DNA of 64,000 bases from Pedobacter nutrimenti. GTDB lineage: Bacteria; Bacteroidota; Bacteroidia; Sphingobacteriales; Sphingobacteriaceae. The position numbers and the translations under genes were made by a program. The stretch covers positions 385,745 through 449,744 of the forward strand of contig NZ_QKLU01000003.1 in the NCBI RefSeq assembly GCF_003208655.1, written 5' to 3'. The notes beneath the pieces are model-generated. The model saw nothing but the letters and a program-made list of their open reading frames with translations, ran no database searches and had not been told where the DNA came from. Positions 42,661 to 51,296 of the stretch are shown here, piece by piece (the first letter of the stretch is position 1; each line of letters opens with the position of its first letter).

Positions 42661-45462
42661 ATGGTTAGGTTTCATTTTTTTGCAATCCTGTTTACAGGTT
42701 TAACAGCCATCCCGGGGATGGCTGATGCGCAGCAACAGCTGAAAAGCAAAATGATCGATGGCAGTACGGGCAAGTCACTTGCAGGCGTTACGGTTAAAGT
42801 ATACAGCAATACAGATACCCTTAAGGCCCTTCATACGGTCGTGAGCGATCAGCAGGGCCTGCTGGTTTTGGATGGGGTCTCCAAAGGAGATTTTTTACTG
42901 AAAGCAAATCTTTTGGGCTATAAAGCATTCAAGCTGTATTTCAGTCAGCCTGCGGGTCAGTTTGGTCCATTGCCCGCATCCATTTCCCTATACAGCGAAA
43001 GCACACAATTAAAAGAAGTCGCTATTGTGAAAGAGGTTCCGCCCATTCGCATGAAAGGGGATACCATAGAATACAACGCCGATAAATTTAAGACCAAGGA
43101 AAATGCAGTGGTGGAAGACCTGCTGAGAAAACTCCCGGGCGTAAATGTTGAGCGCGATGGCAGTATTAAGGCCCAGGGTGAACAGGTGCAGCGGGTATTG
43201 GTAGACGGCAAAGAGTTTTTTGGCTCGGACCCTTCCATTGCCACCAGAAACCTTCCGGCCGATATGATCGATAAGGTCCAGATCCTGGATAAAAAAAGTG
43301 ACCTGTCGGAGTTTACGGGAGTAGCAGATGGGAACCAGGTGAAAACCATTAACCTGGTGACCAAAAAGAACCGCAAAAGAGGGTATTTTGGAAATGCGAG
43401 TGCCGGTGCCGGCACTTCAGGAACTTATGAAGGCGGAATAAATGCCAACAGCTTTGTGGGGGACATGCAACTCTCTACGCTGCTGAAAGGCAATAATGTC
43501 AATAAATCGGGTTTTAGTGCAACTGAACTGATCCGTTTGCTTTCACAAGACAAGGATATGTTCAATAACCTGCCCCCATCGGCTTTATCTGAACTCATGC
43601 GCATGAAAGGGGTGACCATGCAGGGAAGTCCGGATGCCCTGGCGGAAATTGCCAGGCCGGTTGGCCTTACCGATACTAAATTTGGTGGCCTTAATTTTAA
43701 CAACGACTGGGGGAAGGACATTCAGTTTCGCAGCAGTTATTTTTTTAACAATAACCAAACCAGCAATGATTTTGATTATGCCCGCCAGTACCTGCTGCAA
43801 AATAATGCTTATAATTATAACCAGATGGGGTCGGTCAGCGACCGCAACACCAACCACCGGATAGACCTGAGCGGGGATATAAAACTGGGGGAAATGACTT
43901 CCCTAAAAGTTACCCCGCACCTGAACTTTAGCCAGACAGAAAGTAACAATTCCCGTAATTTCCGTTCCACCAGCCCCGACGGGACGAAATTACTAAACCA
44001 GGGCAGCCAGACCAGCAGTAATGATGGCCGGCACAGTTTATTGAACAGCGGAATCCTGTTGCGCCAGCGCTTTAGCAAAAAAGGACGTACACTGGCAGTC
44101 AACCTGAGCCCGGAATTGTATCAGAACAAAAACTTACTGTACAACCAGAGCAACAGTATTTATAACGACCCCGTTCTGGGCAGCAGGACAGAAAACATCG
44201 ATCAGCAGACGGCCAACCACTCGGATGTCTACAGTCTGAATACCAATGTATTGTTTACCGAACCTTTATTTAAAAGCAACAGTCTGCAAATTGGCAACCA
44301 GTTGTATTACAGTCATGGGACCTATGACCGCCTGGTGAACAATAAAGATGCAGCCGGCCGTTATGGCAACCTCGATTTTGACCTGAGCGATGTGTTTAGT
44401 TCACGAAGGTTGCAATATACCGCCAAACTTTCCCTGGCGGGCAATTATAAAAACTTTTTATATACCATTGGGCTGGGCTGGCAGCAAAACAACATCCGCG
44501 GCAATTCATCCATGAAAAACTACCTGGTACAGGGGCATTACAATGATCTTTTGCCCGATGCTTATGCCGAACTCAAGACCAGTAAAACGGACAAACTGAT
44601 TTTCAGGTACAATGCGGCTGCAACAGCACCCACTATTAGCAATTTGCAGCCCCTTACCGATAATACAGATCCCGTCTATACCCGCAGGGGCAATAGCGGG
44701 CTGCAGCAAAAGAAAAGCCAGCAGTTGTCCCTTTCCTTTAATCATTTCAACACCGGCAGCGGTAACAACCTTTATGCCCGGGCTGGTTTTACCAGACTGG
44801 ACCGGGATATTGCCGACAGCATCACCACAGACCTGAACTCGGGTAAACAACTGATCATTCCGGTCAATGTAAAAGGCAATTACCAGGCTTCTGTTTCGGC
44901 CGGGCAAAGTATAAAAGTAGACGGGAACGGTTCTTCTTTGTCCGCGGATGTGAATTTTGCTTATACCCGAAGTGTGGTGTTTAACAATGGTTTGGCCAAT
45001 GAAAATAAGGTGCTTTCGCTCACACCGGGTTTTAATTTTAACTATTACCTGGGTTCCAGCATCAGCCTGACAGCCAGGGGCAGCGCAGCCTGGAATGTGC
45101 GCCGTTTTACCGGGGCTTCTGCATTGCCTGAAAAGAACTGGCTGTTGATGTACAGCCTGGAAGGGACCATTTTATTGCCTTATAAATTTACCCTGGAACC
45201 GACCATTGATGCCTTCAGCACCCTGGGCATGGCCAGTGGTTTCAACAATAATATTGTCCTGCTCAATACCGCCATCAGCCGCCCGCTTGGCAAACATTTT
45301 ACCCTGCAGGCCCAGGCTAAAGATTTACTCAATAAAAACCAGAGCCTAAACCGGATTACCGGTAATGGTTATATCGAGGACAGAAAAAACAATACCCTGG
45401 GTAAATATTACCTGTTTAGCCTGATTTACAAATTCAGACATTTTCCAAAAGCAAAAGCATAA
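42661..45462 (+). CDS. TonB-dependent receptor-like outer membrane protein
   Basis: A 933-residue outer-membrane protein. Signal peptide (about 1-25), carboxypeptidase-regulatory-like domain (about 30-110; STGKSLAGVTVKVYSNTD), a plug-like region (about 120-225; VEDLLRKLPGVNVERDGSIK and VLVDGKEFFGSDP), and a large beta-barrel in the C-terminal half. The layout is that of the outer-membrane beta-barrel/TonB group whose genes often accompany GLPGLI proteins. The ATG at 42661 is used; a GTG at 42640 would add seven residues before the signal peptide. Direct repeats upstream suggest control by the 41889 regulator. Confidence 0.9.
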   Translation: MVRFHFFAILFTGLTAIPGMADAQQQLKSKMIDGSTGKSLAGVTVKVYSNTDTLKALHTVVSDQQGLLVLDGVSKGDFLLKANLLGYKAFKLYFSQPAGQFGPLPASISLYSESTQLKEVAIVKEVPPIRMKGDTIEYNADKFKTKENAVVEDLLRKLPGVNVERDGSIKAQGEQVQRVLVDGKEFFGSDPSIATRNLPADMIDKVQILDKKSDLSEFTGVADGNQVKTINLVTKKNRKRGYFGNASAGAGTSGTYEGGINANSFVGDMQLSTLLKGNNVNKSGFSATELIRLLSQDKDMFNNLPPSALSELMRMKGVTMQGSPDALAEIARPVGLTDTKFGGLNFNNDWGKDIQFRSSYFFNNNQTSNDFDYARQYLLQNNAYNYNQMGSVSDRNTNHRIDLSGDIKLGEMTSLKVTPHLNFSQTESNNSRNFRSTSPDGTKLLNQGSQTSSNDGRHSLLNSGILLRQRFSKKGRTLAVNLSPELYQNKNLLYNQSNSIYNDPVLGSRTENIDQQTANHSDVYSLNTNVLFTEPLFKSNSLQIGNQLYYSHGTYDRLVNNKDAAGRYGNLDFDLSDVFSSRRLQYTAKLSLAGNYKNFLYTIGLGWQQNNIRGNSSMKNYLVQGHYNDLLPDAYAELKTSKTDKLIFRYNAAATAPTISNLQPLTDNTDPVYTRRGNSGLQQKKSQQLSLSFNHFNTGSGNNLYARAGFTRLDRDIADSITTDLNSGKQLIIPVNVKGNYQASVSAGQSIKVDGNGSSLSADVNFAYTRSVVFNNGLANENKVLSLTPGFNFNYYLGSSISLTARGSAAWNVRRFTGASALPEKNWLLMYSLEGTILLPYKFTLEPTIDAFSTLGMASGFNNNIVLLNTAISRPLGKHFTLQAQAKDLLNKNQSLNRITGNGYIEDRKNNTLGKYYLFSLIYKFRHFPKAKA

Positions 45463-45466
45463 ATAA

Positions 45467-46147
45467 ATGATAAATAAAACAGATATGACAAGAACAATGT
45501 TGTTGCTGGTGCTGATCAGCAGTTCGGTGACTTATGGTAAGGCACAGGACAAAAATCAGGGAAAAATAGAATATGAAGTCATCCAGAACCTGCATGCGGC
45601 CTTAAAACCCGATCAACAGCAGTTTAAAGAAATGATCCCGGAAACGGTCACAGATAATGCCGAAATTTACTTCAACGGGACCAAAGCGAAACTGGTCGCA
45701 AAAAAGAAAGATCATTCTTCTGAGGAAGATGGGGTGAAATTAAAAGTCCAAAGCGACCAGGACAATGTGCTGGCCACCTATATGGATGTGAATAAAACCT
45801 ATAAACTGACCGACCTGGGCGGCGGCAAGAAAGAGTTGCAGTTACAAACACATGATTTTAAAGGAAAAGGGCTTGGAAAAGCTGGCAGCCGGACCCGCAA
45901 CATTCTGGGGCTGACCTGCAGGGAGGTGATTATGGATGGACCCGGGAGTAAAATGGTCCTCTGGATTGCCGATGATTTGCCTTTTACCGGCGGCCCGATG
46001 GGTATTCCGAGCGATAAGGGCGCCATACTGGGGATAGAGAGTAAAGTATTGAAAATTACCGCAACAGCCATCAATTATGTTCCGGTCCCGGTGGCCGAGG
46101 TGAGTATTCCGGCCGGAGTGGAGGTGAAAGAGAAAAAAGACAAATAG
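45467..46147 (+). CDS. GLPGLI family protein
   Basis: A 226-residue exported protein of the GLPGLI family. Evidence: signal peptide, GKIEYEVIQNL at the mature start, the RNILGLTCREVIMDG segment and MVLWIADDLPFTGGPMGIP, which is the family signature region. The family is unique to Bacteroidota and has no settled function; members often follow a TonB-type receptor. It begins 4 nt after the receptor stop, so they are one operon. An in-frame ATG at 45485 is an alternative start. Confidence 0.88.
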   Translation: MINKTDMTRTMLLLVLISSSVTYGKAQDKNQGKIEYEVIQNLHAALKPDQQQFKEMIPETVTDNAEIYFNGTKAKLVAKKKDHSSEEDGVKLKVQSDQDNVLATYMDVNKTYKLTDLGGGKKELQLQTHDFKGKGLGKAGSRTRNILGLTCREVIMDGPGSKMVLWIADDLPFTGGPMGIPSDKGAILGIESKVLKITATAINYVPVPVAEVSIPAGVEVKEKKDK

Positions 46148-46193
46148 CTATTCCATGCCTATGGTTAAAACAGGAGAGGACCGGATTTGAATT

Positions 46194-47615
46194 TTATTGA
46201 TCCGGTTCTTCTTTTTTCTGGTCTTTTTCGTTTTTAAACAGCAGGCTGTATTTTTTTAATTTTTCCTGCAGATAGCTTCTTTTTTTTCCGCTTTGCCAAA
46301 AGGGGCTTTCTTGTTCTGCTTCTTCACCGAAAATTTTGGGTACGGCAATTTGTTGGGCCGTATAAATACCCGAATGTCCGCTAAAAAAATAGGCGGTAAA
46401 ACAGGCGACTGCAAAAAGCAGGGCATGTTCTCCCCCAAAAAGTTCTACACCCATAAAGGTACAGGCCAGTGGGGTATTGGTTGAACCCGAAAACACCGCA
46501 ATAAAGCCAAGTGCGGCAAAGAGGCTTACCGGCGCATCCATCCACACAGAAAGCGTATTGCCCAGGGTCGCCCCAATATAAAACAAAGGGGTCACTTCGC
46601 CACCTTTAAAACCGGTGCCCAGGGTTAGGGTCGTATACAGGGTTTTCCAGAGCCAGCTCCAGGGATCTGCTCCCCCGGCATGAAAGGCCGAGGGCAGGGT
46701 AACTGCACCAGGGTATTCTGCATCAATGCCAAGGCTCAGGTAATCGGGTTTTCCGTTGACAAAGGTCAATCCGATCAGGAGCAGTCCACCAAAAATAGGG
46801 ATTATCCATTTGGATTTAAACAGTTTAAGGCAGGTGTTTTTAATGGCGTGGGCCATTCCCGAAAAGAGGTAACTGGCCAGTCCAAATGCTGCAGAGGCCA
46901 GAATTACTTTTCCAAGGAGCAAAATGTCCATATGTAAAAAACGGCCCAGACCATACGTAACTTGTGGCAGGGGGTCAATATGATAATGGGTATGGCTAAC
47001 CTGCCAGGCGGCTACGGTGAGGTCACCGATCACTGCTGCAATCAGGGCCGGAACCAGGGCATCGTACTTGATGCGGCCTACGGCAAGCACTTCCATGGCA
47101 AATATAGCCCCTGTTACCGGTGTGCCAAATACAGCGCCAAAACCAGCGGCCACACCTGCAATTAGTATAATGCGCAGGTCGGGCCCCTTTAAACCAAACC
47201 AGTTTCCAAACATAGCGGCTATACTTCCGCCAATTTGTACCGCCGTACCTTCCCGGCCGGCCGAGCCTCCAAACAAATGGGTCATAACCGTGGTCAGCAG
47301 AATAATAGGGGCCATTCTTTTGGGCACGGCGCCACCTTCCTGATGGATTTGTTCCAGGATCAGGTTATTGCCTTTTTCGGAGGATTTCCCTACAGACTGG
47401 TAAATAAAATGAATGGCAAGGCCCGCCAGCGGCAACAGGTACAATAACCACTTGTGCTGAAAACGAAAGTGAATGGCCCCGTTTAACAGCCACAGGAAAA
47501 GGGCTACAATACTGCCGGTCAAAATGGCAACAGGCAACACCAGCAGGGTCCAGCGGCATAAATGTTTCAGGATGCGGAGGTGTTCTTTGAAGGAAAACGA
47601 ATTCTGGTCTTTCAT
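46194..47615 (-). CDS. CLC-type anion transporter, possibly fluoride-type
   Basis: A 473-residue CLC membrane protein with about ten helices. The gating-glutamate motif is GREGTAVQIG, with Thr where chloride CLCs have Pro; the usual GSGIP selectivity motif is not found (the region reads GNNLILEQIHQEGG); and the later motif is KGGEVTPLFYIG. These departures are of the sort I associate with the fluoride/proton CLC-F branch, so fluoride export is possible, but a divergent chloride transporter cannot be excluded. The ATG at 47615 fits the family start; an ATG at 47678 is also in frame. It stands alone. Confidence 0.85.
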   Translation of the reverse strand: MKDQNSFSFKEHLRILKHLCRWTLLVLPVAILTGSIVALFLWLLNGAIHFRFQHKWLLYLLPLAGLAIHFIYQSVGKSSEKGNNLILEQIHQEGGAVPKRMAPIILLTTVMTHLFGGSAGREGTAVQIGGSIAAMFGNWFGLKGPDLRIILIAGVAAGFGAVFGTPVTGAIFAMEVLAVGRIKYDALVPALIAAVIGDLTVAAWQVSHTHYHIDPLPQVTYGLGRFLHMDILLLGKVILASAAFGLASYLFSGMAHAIKNTCLKLFKSKWIIPIFGGLLLIGLTFVNGKPDYLSLGIDAEYPGAVTLPSAFHAGGADPWSWLWKTLYTTLTLGTGFKGGEVTPLFYIGATLGNTLSVWMDAPVSLFAALGFIAVFSGSTNTPLACTFMGVELFGGEHALLFAVACFTAYFFSGHSGIYTAQQIAVPKIFGEEAEQESPFWQSGKKRSYLQEKLKKYSLLFKNEKDQKKEEPDQ

Positions 47616-47814
47616 AACTACAATAATTTTAATGCCGGCAGGATTTTGTTCTGCCGGGGAGGTTATTGTAGGCGCCATCAGCAAATGCGGTTTTTAAAAG
47701 GAAGACACCATTTCCTGAGCCGAATATAAGGAATAATTTTTTTGTTTCAACCGGGAGATTAAAATTTGCTTTTTCAAACCGGCCTGTTTTTAGGGAAAAA
47801 TAGTTTTCTCAAAT

Positions 47815-47847
47815 TGTTCGTTTTTGCGCGGTTTCTGTCCGTTTTTG
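47815..47847. repeat. TGTYCGTTTTTG direct repeat, 21-nt spacing (candidate enhancer)
   Basis: TGTTCGTTTTTG at 47815-47826 and TGTCCGTTTTTG at 47836-47847. They lie 56 nt upstream of a sigma-54-like promoter, a suitable place for an NtrC-family activator. Confidence 0.5.
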
Positions 47848-47902
47848 AACGATTGTTTTTATAAAACCCTGTTTTATGCACCAAAAAAGAATATTTTTAT
47901 AC

Positions 47903-47918
47903 TGGCATATCCTTGGCA
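47903..47918 (+). promoter_or_regulatory. sigma-54-like promoter
   Basis: TGGCATATCCTTGGCA has GG at 47904-47905 and GC at 47916-47917, the invariant -24/-12 spacing of 12 bp. It lies 24 nt before the ATG at 47942 and inside the longer open frame that begins at 47876, supporting the shorter start. Confidence 0.55.
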
Positions 47919-47941
47919 GGGATAAACAAAAATGTACAGAT

Positions 47942-50332
47942 ATGTTTCGTCTTAACCTGAAAATCGTTTTAAGAAACCTTTGGAAAAATAAAGGTTATAC
48001 GCTGATCAATGTGTTTGGATTGTCGGTGGGAATGGCCAGTTGTATCCTGATTTTTATGTTCATCAGGTATCAGCTGAATTTTGACAAAGGTTATAAGAAT
48101 GACGACCGGATTTACAGGTTTGTAACCGACTGGACCTATAATAGTTATCAGGATTATAGCCAGGGGGTCCCTGTTCCATTACCTGCGGCCGTGAGAAATG
48201 AATTTACCGGACTGGATAAAGTTGCGGGCATTGTAAGGGCTGGGGGCCTTATTTTGATAAAGGATACAAATGGGGTAAACCGGATCAAGACCTATCAGAA
48301 TGTGTACTTTACCGAACCTGGTTTTTTTGATATTTTTAAGATCAGCTGGCTTTCGGGAAATCCTGAAAAAGACTTGTCGGGGCCTGGCACGGTAGCTTTA
48401 TCGGAAAGCACAGCAAAGAAATTTTTCGGCGGCACCCAGCAGGCCATGGGAAAAAGTATGCAGTATGGCGGCAAAATGGCCTTAAAGGTCATTGGGGTAT
48501 TCAAAGACCAGCCCCTGCAAAGCAGCTTTCCCCTGGAAGTGGTCATCAGTTTTCAGAGTTATGCACATAAAGACAATAAGGAATGGGATGCGGTTTCCTC
48601 CAGCATGCAGTGTTACGTATTGTTTAGTGAGGCCCTAAAACCAGAAGATTTTAAGGGACAATTGGACCGCTTTAATGATAAATATTACAGGCAGCAACAC
48701 TTGCCGGGTAACCAGCGCAATGCTTTTCAGGCTTTAAAAGACATACATTTCAATACACGCTACGGAAATTTTGCAGAATTTTCCATGACCAAAAAGGAAA
48801 TTTATGTGCTGGGGCTCATTGGGTTGTTCCTGATCCTGACCGCATGTATTAATTTTATCAATCTGGCCACCGCGCAGGCCATTAACCGCTCTAAAGAAGT
48901 TGGAGTCCGTAAAGTTATGGGCAGTAAACGCCAGCAGCTGATTGGTTATTTTTTAACCGAGACCATGGCCATTACCATTTGTTCGTTGCTTTTTGCCGGT
49001 ATGATGGCAGAACTGGCCCTTCCTTATTTGCAGAATCTTTTGGGGATCAGGCTTGGAGAGGATTTGTTTACAGCACCGGCAGCTTTATTGTTTATGGTTT
49101 TACTGGCGCTTTTTGTCGGTTTTATGGCTGGCTTTTACCCCGCCCTGGTGATGTCTGGTTTTAGTCCGGCACTGGCCATTAAAAATAAGGTTGTGGTGAA
49201 TAAAAGCGGCCTGAGTTTAAGAAAAGTATTGGTGGTGTTTCAATTTTCCATGACCATTATTTTGCTGATCTGTACGCTGGTGGTCATGAAACAGATGGAT
49301 TATGTGCGAAAAAGGCCCCTGGGTTTTAATTCTGATGCTGTGGTGATGGTCAATGTTCCCTCGGGTGGAGGGTACGAGGGAAAACATGCCAGTTTTAAAG
49401 AAAGGTTGTCCAGGATTGCAGGGGTGAATGGGTTAAGCTTTTGCAGCACCCCGCCTTTGTCGGGGGATATGAATACAACGGCGTTTAAACTCAATGGTTT
49501 GGAGAACAAAGATTTTGAGGTCAGGATTTCCCGCGTCGATGAAAATTACTTTAAGCTCTTTGACCTGAAAATCATAACCGGAAAGGTATTTGCAAAAAGC
49601 GACAGCCTGAATGGTTATGTGGTGAACGAGACTTTTCTGAAAAAGATTTATATCGATGACCCGCAGAAGGCCCTGGGCAAGATCGTGGAGCAGAATGGTC
49701 ATGCGGCACCCATTGTAGGGGTGGTGAAGGATTTTAATGATTTGTCCCTTCAGGAAAACATTTCCCCCATGATCCTTTGTAATGGTAAAGATTTCTATTA
49801 TACGATTGCAGTTAAACTCGACAGTAAACAAATTCTTCCTGCAATGAAAGAAATAGAGACTTTGTGGAACAATACCTTTCCGGACGATGTGTATTATTCC
49901 TGGTTTGTAAACGATGGTTTTGCCAGATATTACAAAAGTGAACGTTTAATGGGCACCATGTTCCGGTTGTCTGCCACCCTGGTGATCTGTATTTCTTTTA
50001 TCGGCTTGTTTGGCCTGATTTCTTTTGTGGCCACGCAACGGACCAGGGAAGTGGCCATCCGTAAAGTACTGGGTGCCTCTACTTATCAGGTCATGCGCCT
50101 GCTCAACAGCGCTTTTTTGCTGATGGTGTTTATGGCCAACCTGCTGGCCTGGCCATTGGCTTATATTTTTGTCTCCAGGTGGCTGTCGGGATTTGCGTAT
50201 CATATAGAACTGAGCGTATGGCCTTTTGTGTTTGCCATGTTGCTTTCTATGCTGATCACCCTGATTACGGTAAGCATCCGTTCTTACCGGGCTGCAATAG
50301 CAAATACAGTCGATGCCCTTAAATATGAATAA
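47942..50332 (+). CDS. FtsX/MacB-type ABC transporter permease
   Basis: A 796-residue membrane protein with the double-module layout of Bacteroidota permeases: MFRLNLKIVLRNLWKNKGYTL at the start, a first membrane helix (about 20-40), a MacB-type periplasmic domain (about 45-255), three helices of an FtsX domain (about 275-400), a second periplasmic domain, and a final FtsX domain (about 670-790, with TREVAIRKVLGASTYQV). No ATPase gene is adjacent. Such proteins export lipoproteins, peptides or toxic compounds; the substrate is unknown. A sigma-54-like promoter with upstream repeats suggests stress-type activation by an NtrC-family regulator. Confidence 0.92.
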   Translation: MFRLNLKIVLRNLWKNKGYTLINVFGLSVGMASCILIFMFIRYQLNFDKGYKNDDRIYRFVTDWTYNSYQDYSQGVPVPLPAAVRNEFTGLDKVAGIVRAGGLILIKDTNGVNRIKTYQNVYFTEPGFFDIFKISWLSGNPEKDLSGPGTVALSESTAKKFFGGTQQAMGKSMQYGGKMALKVIGVFKDQPLQSSFPLEVVISFQSYAHKDNKEWDAVSSSMQCYVLFSEALKPEDFKGQLDRFNDKYYRQQHLPGNQRNAFQALKDIHFNTRYGNFAEFSMTKKEIYVLGLIGLFLILTACINFINLATAQAINRSKEVGVRKVMGSKRQQLIGYFLTETMAITICSLLFAGMMAELALPYLQNLLGIRLGEDLFTAPAALLFMVLLALFVGFMAGFYPALVMSGFSPALAIKNKVVVNKSGLSLRKVLVVFQFSMTIILLICTLVVMKQMDYVRKRPLGFNSDAVVMVNVPSGGGYEGKHASFKERLSRIAGVNGLSFCSTPPLSGDMNTTAFKLNGLENKDFEVRISRVDENYFKLFDLKIITGKVFAKSDSLNGYVVNETFLKKIYIDDPQKALGKIVEQNGHAAPIVGVVKDFNDLSLQENISPMILCNGKDFYYTIAVKLDSKQILPAMKEIETLWNNTFPDDVYYSWFVNDGFARYYKSERLMGTMFRLSATLVICISFIGLFGLISFVATQRTREVAIRKVLGASTYQVMRLLNSAFLLMVFMANLLAWPLAYIFVSRWLSGFAYHIELSVWPFVFAMLLSMLITLITVSIRSYRAAIANTVDALKYE

Positions 50333-50334
50333 CT

Positions 50335-51219
50335 TTAAGGGAGCAGCAGTTCGATGACATTTTTTAGCGCCGGATTGCGGTTGGACTCTTTCCAGATGGC
50401 ATAGAGTTCTGTGGTCTGGGGAATGTTTTTCAGTTCAATGAATTTTACGTTGAGATTGTAGCCATATTGCAGGGAGGTGGGTACTATGGCGACGCCAAGA
50501 CCCTCTTCCACCAGTTTAAAGATTGTTAAGGCATTGACCGATTTGTGAAACACTTTAGGGCGGAAACCATGGTCTTCGCAAATGCTCATGATCAGGTCAT
50601 GGTAAAAAGGGCTGTCTTCGCTGGAAAAGAAAATAAAAGCTTCCTGGCTCAGCTCGCGTACGCTGGTGAAATTCAGGGGACTGACCGGATGCTCTTTGGG
50701 CAGCACGACAGAAAAACTATCCTGGTGCACCAGCTGTTTGCTGACCCCTTCGGGAAAGCGCTGTACCCTTACAAAACCCAGGTCCAGTTTGTCGCGTTCG
50801 AGCAGGTCGATTTGCATTTTGTTGGGCATTTCTTCCAAAATGGTCCGGATGCCCGGATATTCCTTGTTCAACCTGAAAACCAGTTCTGGGATGACTTTTT
50901 GGGCAGCTGAACCCAGAAAGGCAATGCGCAGTTCGGTTTCTTTACCCTGGCTGATGTTGTCCAGCTGCTCTTTGATGTTGTCCAGGTGGTTAAAAATAAA
51001 GTCTACTTCTTTTTTCAGGTAAATTCCGGCTGCAGTGAGTTCTACCTTTTTTTTGCTGCGGTCAAACAGGCTCACTTTAAAGATTTCTTCCATTTGCCGG
51101 ATCTGGCGGCTCAGCCCGGGCTGCGAAATAAACAGCAGTTCGGCGGCCCTTCGAAACTTCAGTTCCTGGGCCAGTACCTGGAAATATTTCAAATGCCGCA
51201 GCTCTATCTGATAACCCAT
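50335..51219 (-). CDS. LysR family transcriptional regulator
   Basis: A 294-residue LysR-type regulator. The N-terminal winged HTH is clear (LRHLKYFQVLAQELKFRRAA, then LFISQPGLSRQIRQMEE), followed by the effector-binding domain (about 90-294). It is divergent from hutH with a 77-nt gap, so it is the likely regulator of the histidine-degradation genes, with urocanate or histidine as a possible effector. This differs from the HutC (GntR) control known in proteobacteria. It ends 3 nt from the convergent FtsX permease stop. Confidence 0.93.
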   Translation of the reverse strand: MGYQIELRHLKYFQVLAQELKFRRAAELLFISQPGLSRQIRQMEEIFKVSLFDRSKKKVELTAAGIYLKKEVDFIFNHLDNIKEQLDNISQGKETELRIAFLGSAAQKVIPELVFRLNKEYPGIRTILEEMPNKMQIDLLERDKLDLGFVRVQRFPEGVSKQLVHQDSFSVVLPKEHPVSPLNFTSVRELSQEAFIFFSSEDSPFYHDLIMSICEDHGFRPKVFHKSVNALTIFKLVEEGLGVAIVPTSLQYGYNLNVKFIELKNIPQTTELYAIWKESNRNPALKNVIELLLP

Positions 51220-51270
51220 GGTTATTAATTGATGATGTAATTGGTATTTATAGGTATCAAATATAGAGAT

Positions 51271-51278
51271 TATATTTG
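51271..51278 (+). promoter_or_regulatory. -7 promoter element of the hut operon
   Basis: TATATTTG matches TAnnTTTG and lies 18 nt before the hutH ATG at 51297. The in-frame TTG at 51276 is part of this element, so it is not the start. Confidence 0.65.
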
Positions 51279-51296
51279 TCTAAACCATTTAGTTAT

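Noticed and set aside
46170..46210. Terminator between the GLPGLI and CLC genes
   Set aside because: ACCGGAT/ATCCGGT pairing exists, but the right arm is within the CLC coding end and the stem is short; too weak to call.
47876..47941. Upstream extension of the FtsX permease to 47876
   Set aside because: A sigma-54-like promoter lies within it, and the family N-terminus MFRLNLKIVLRN starts at 47942.
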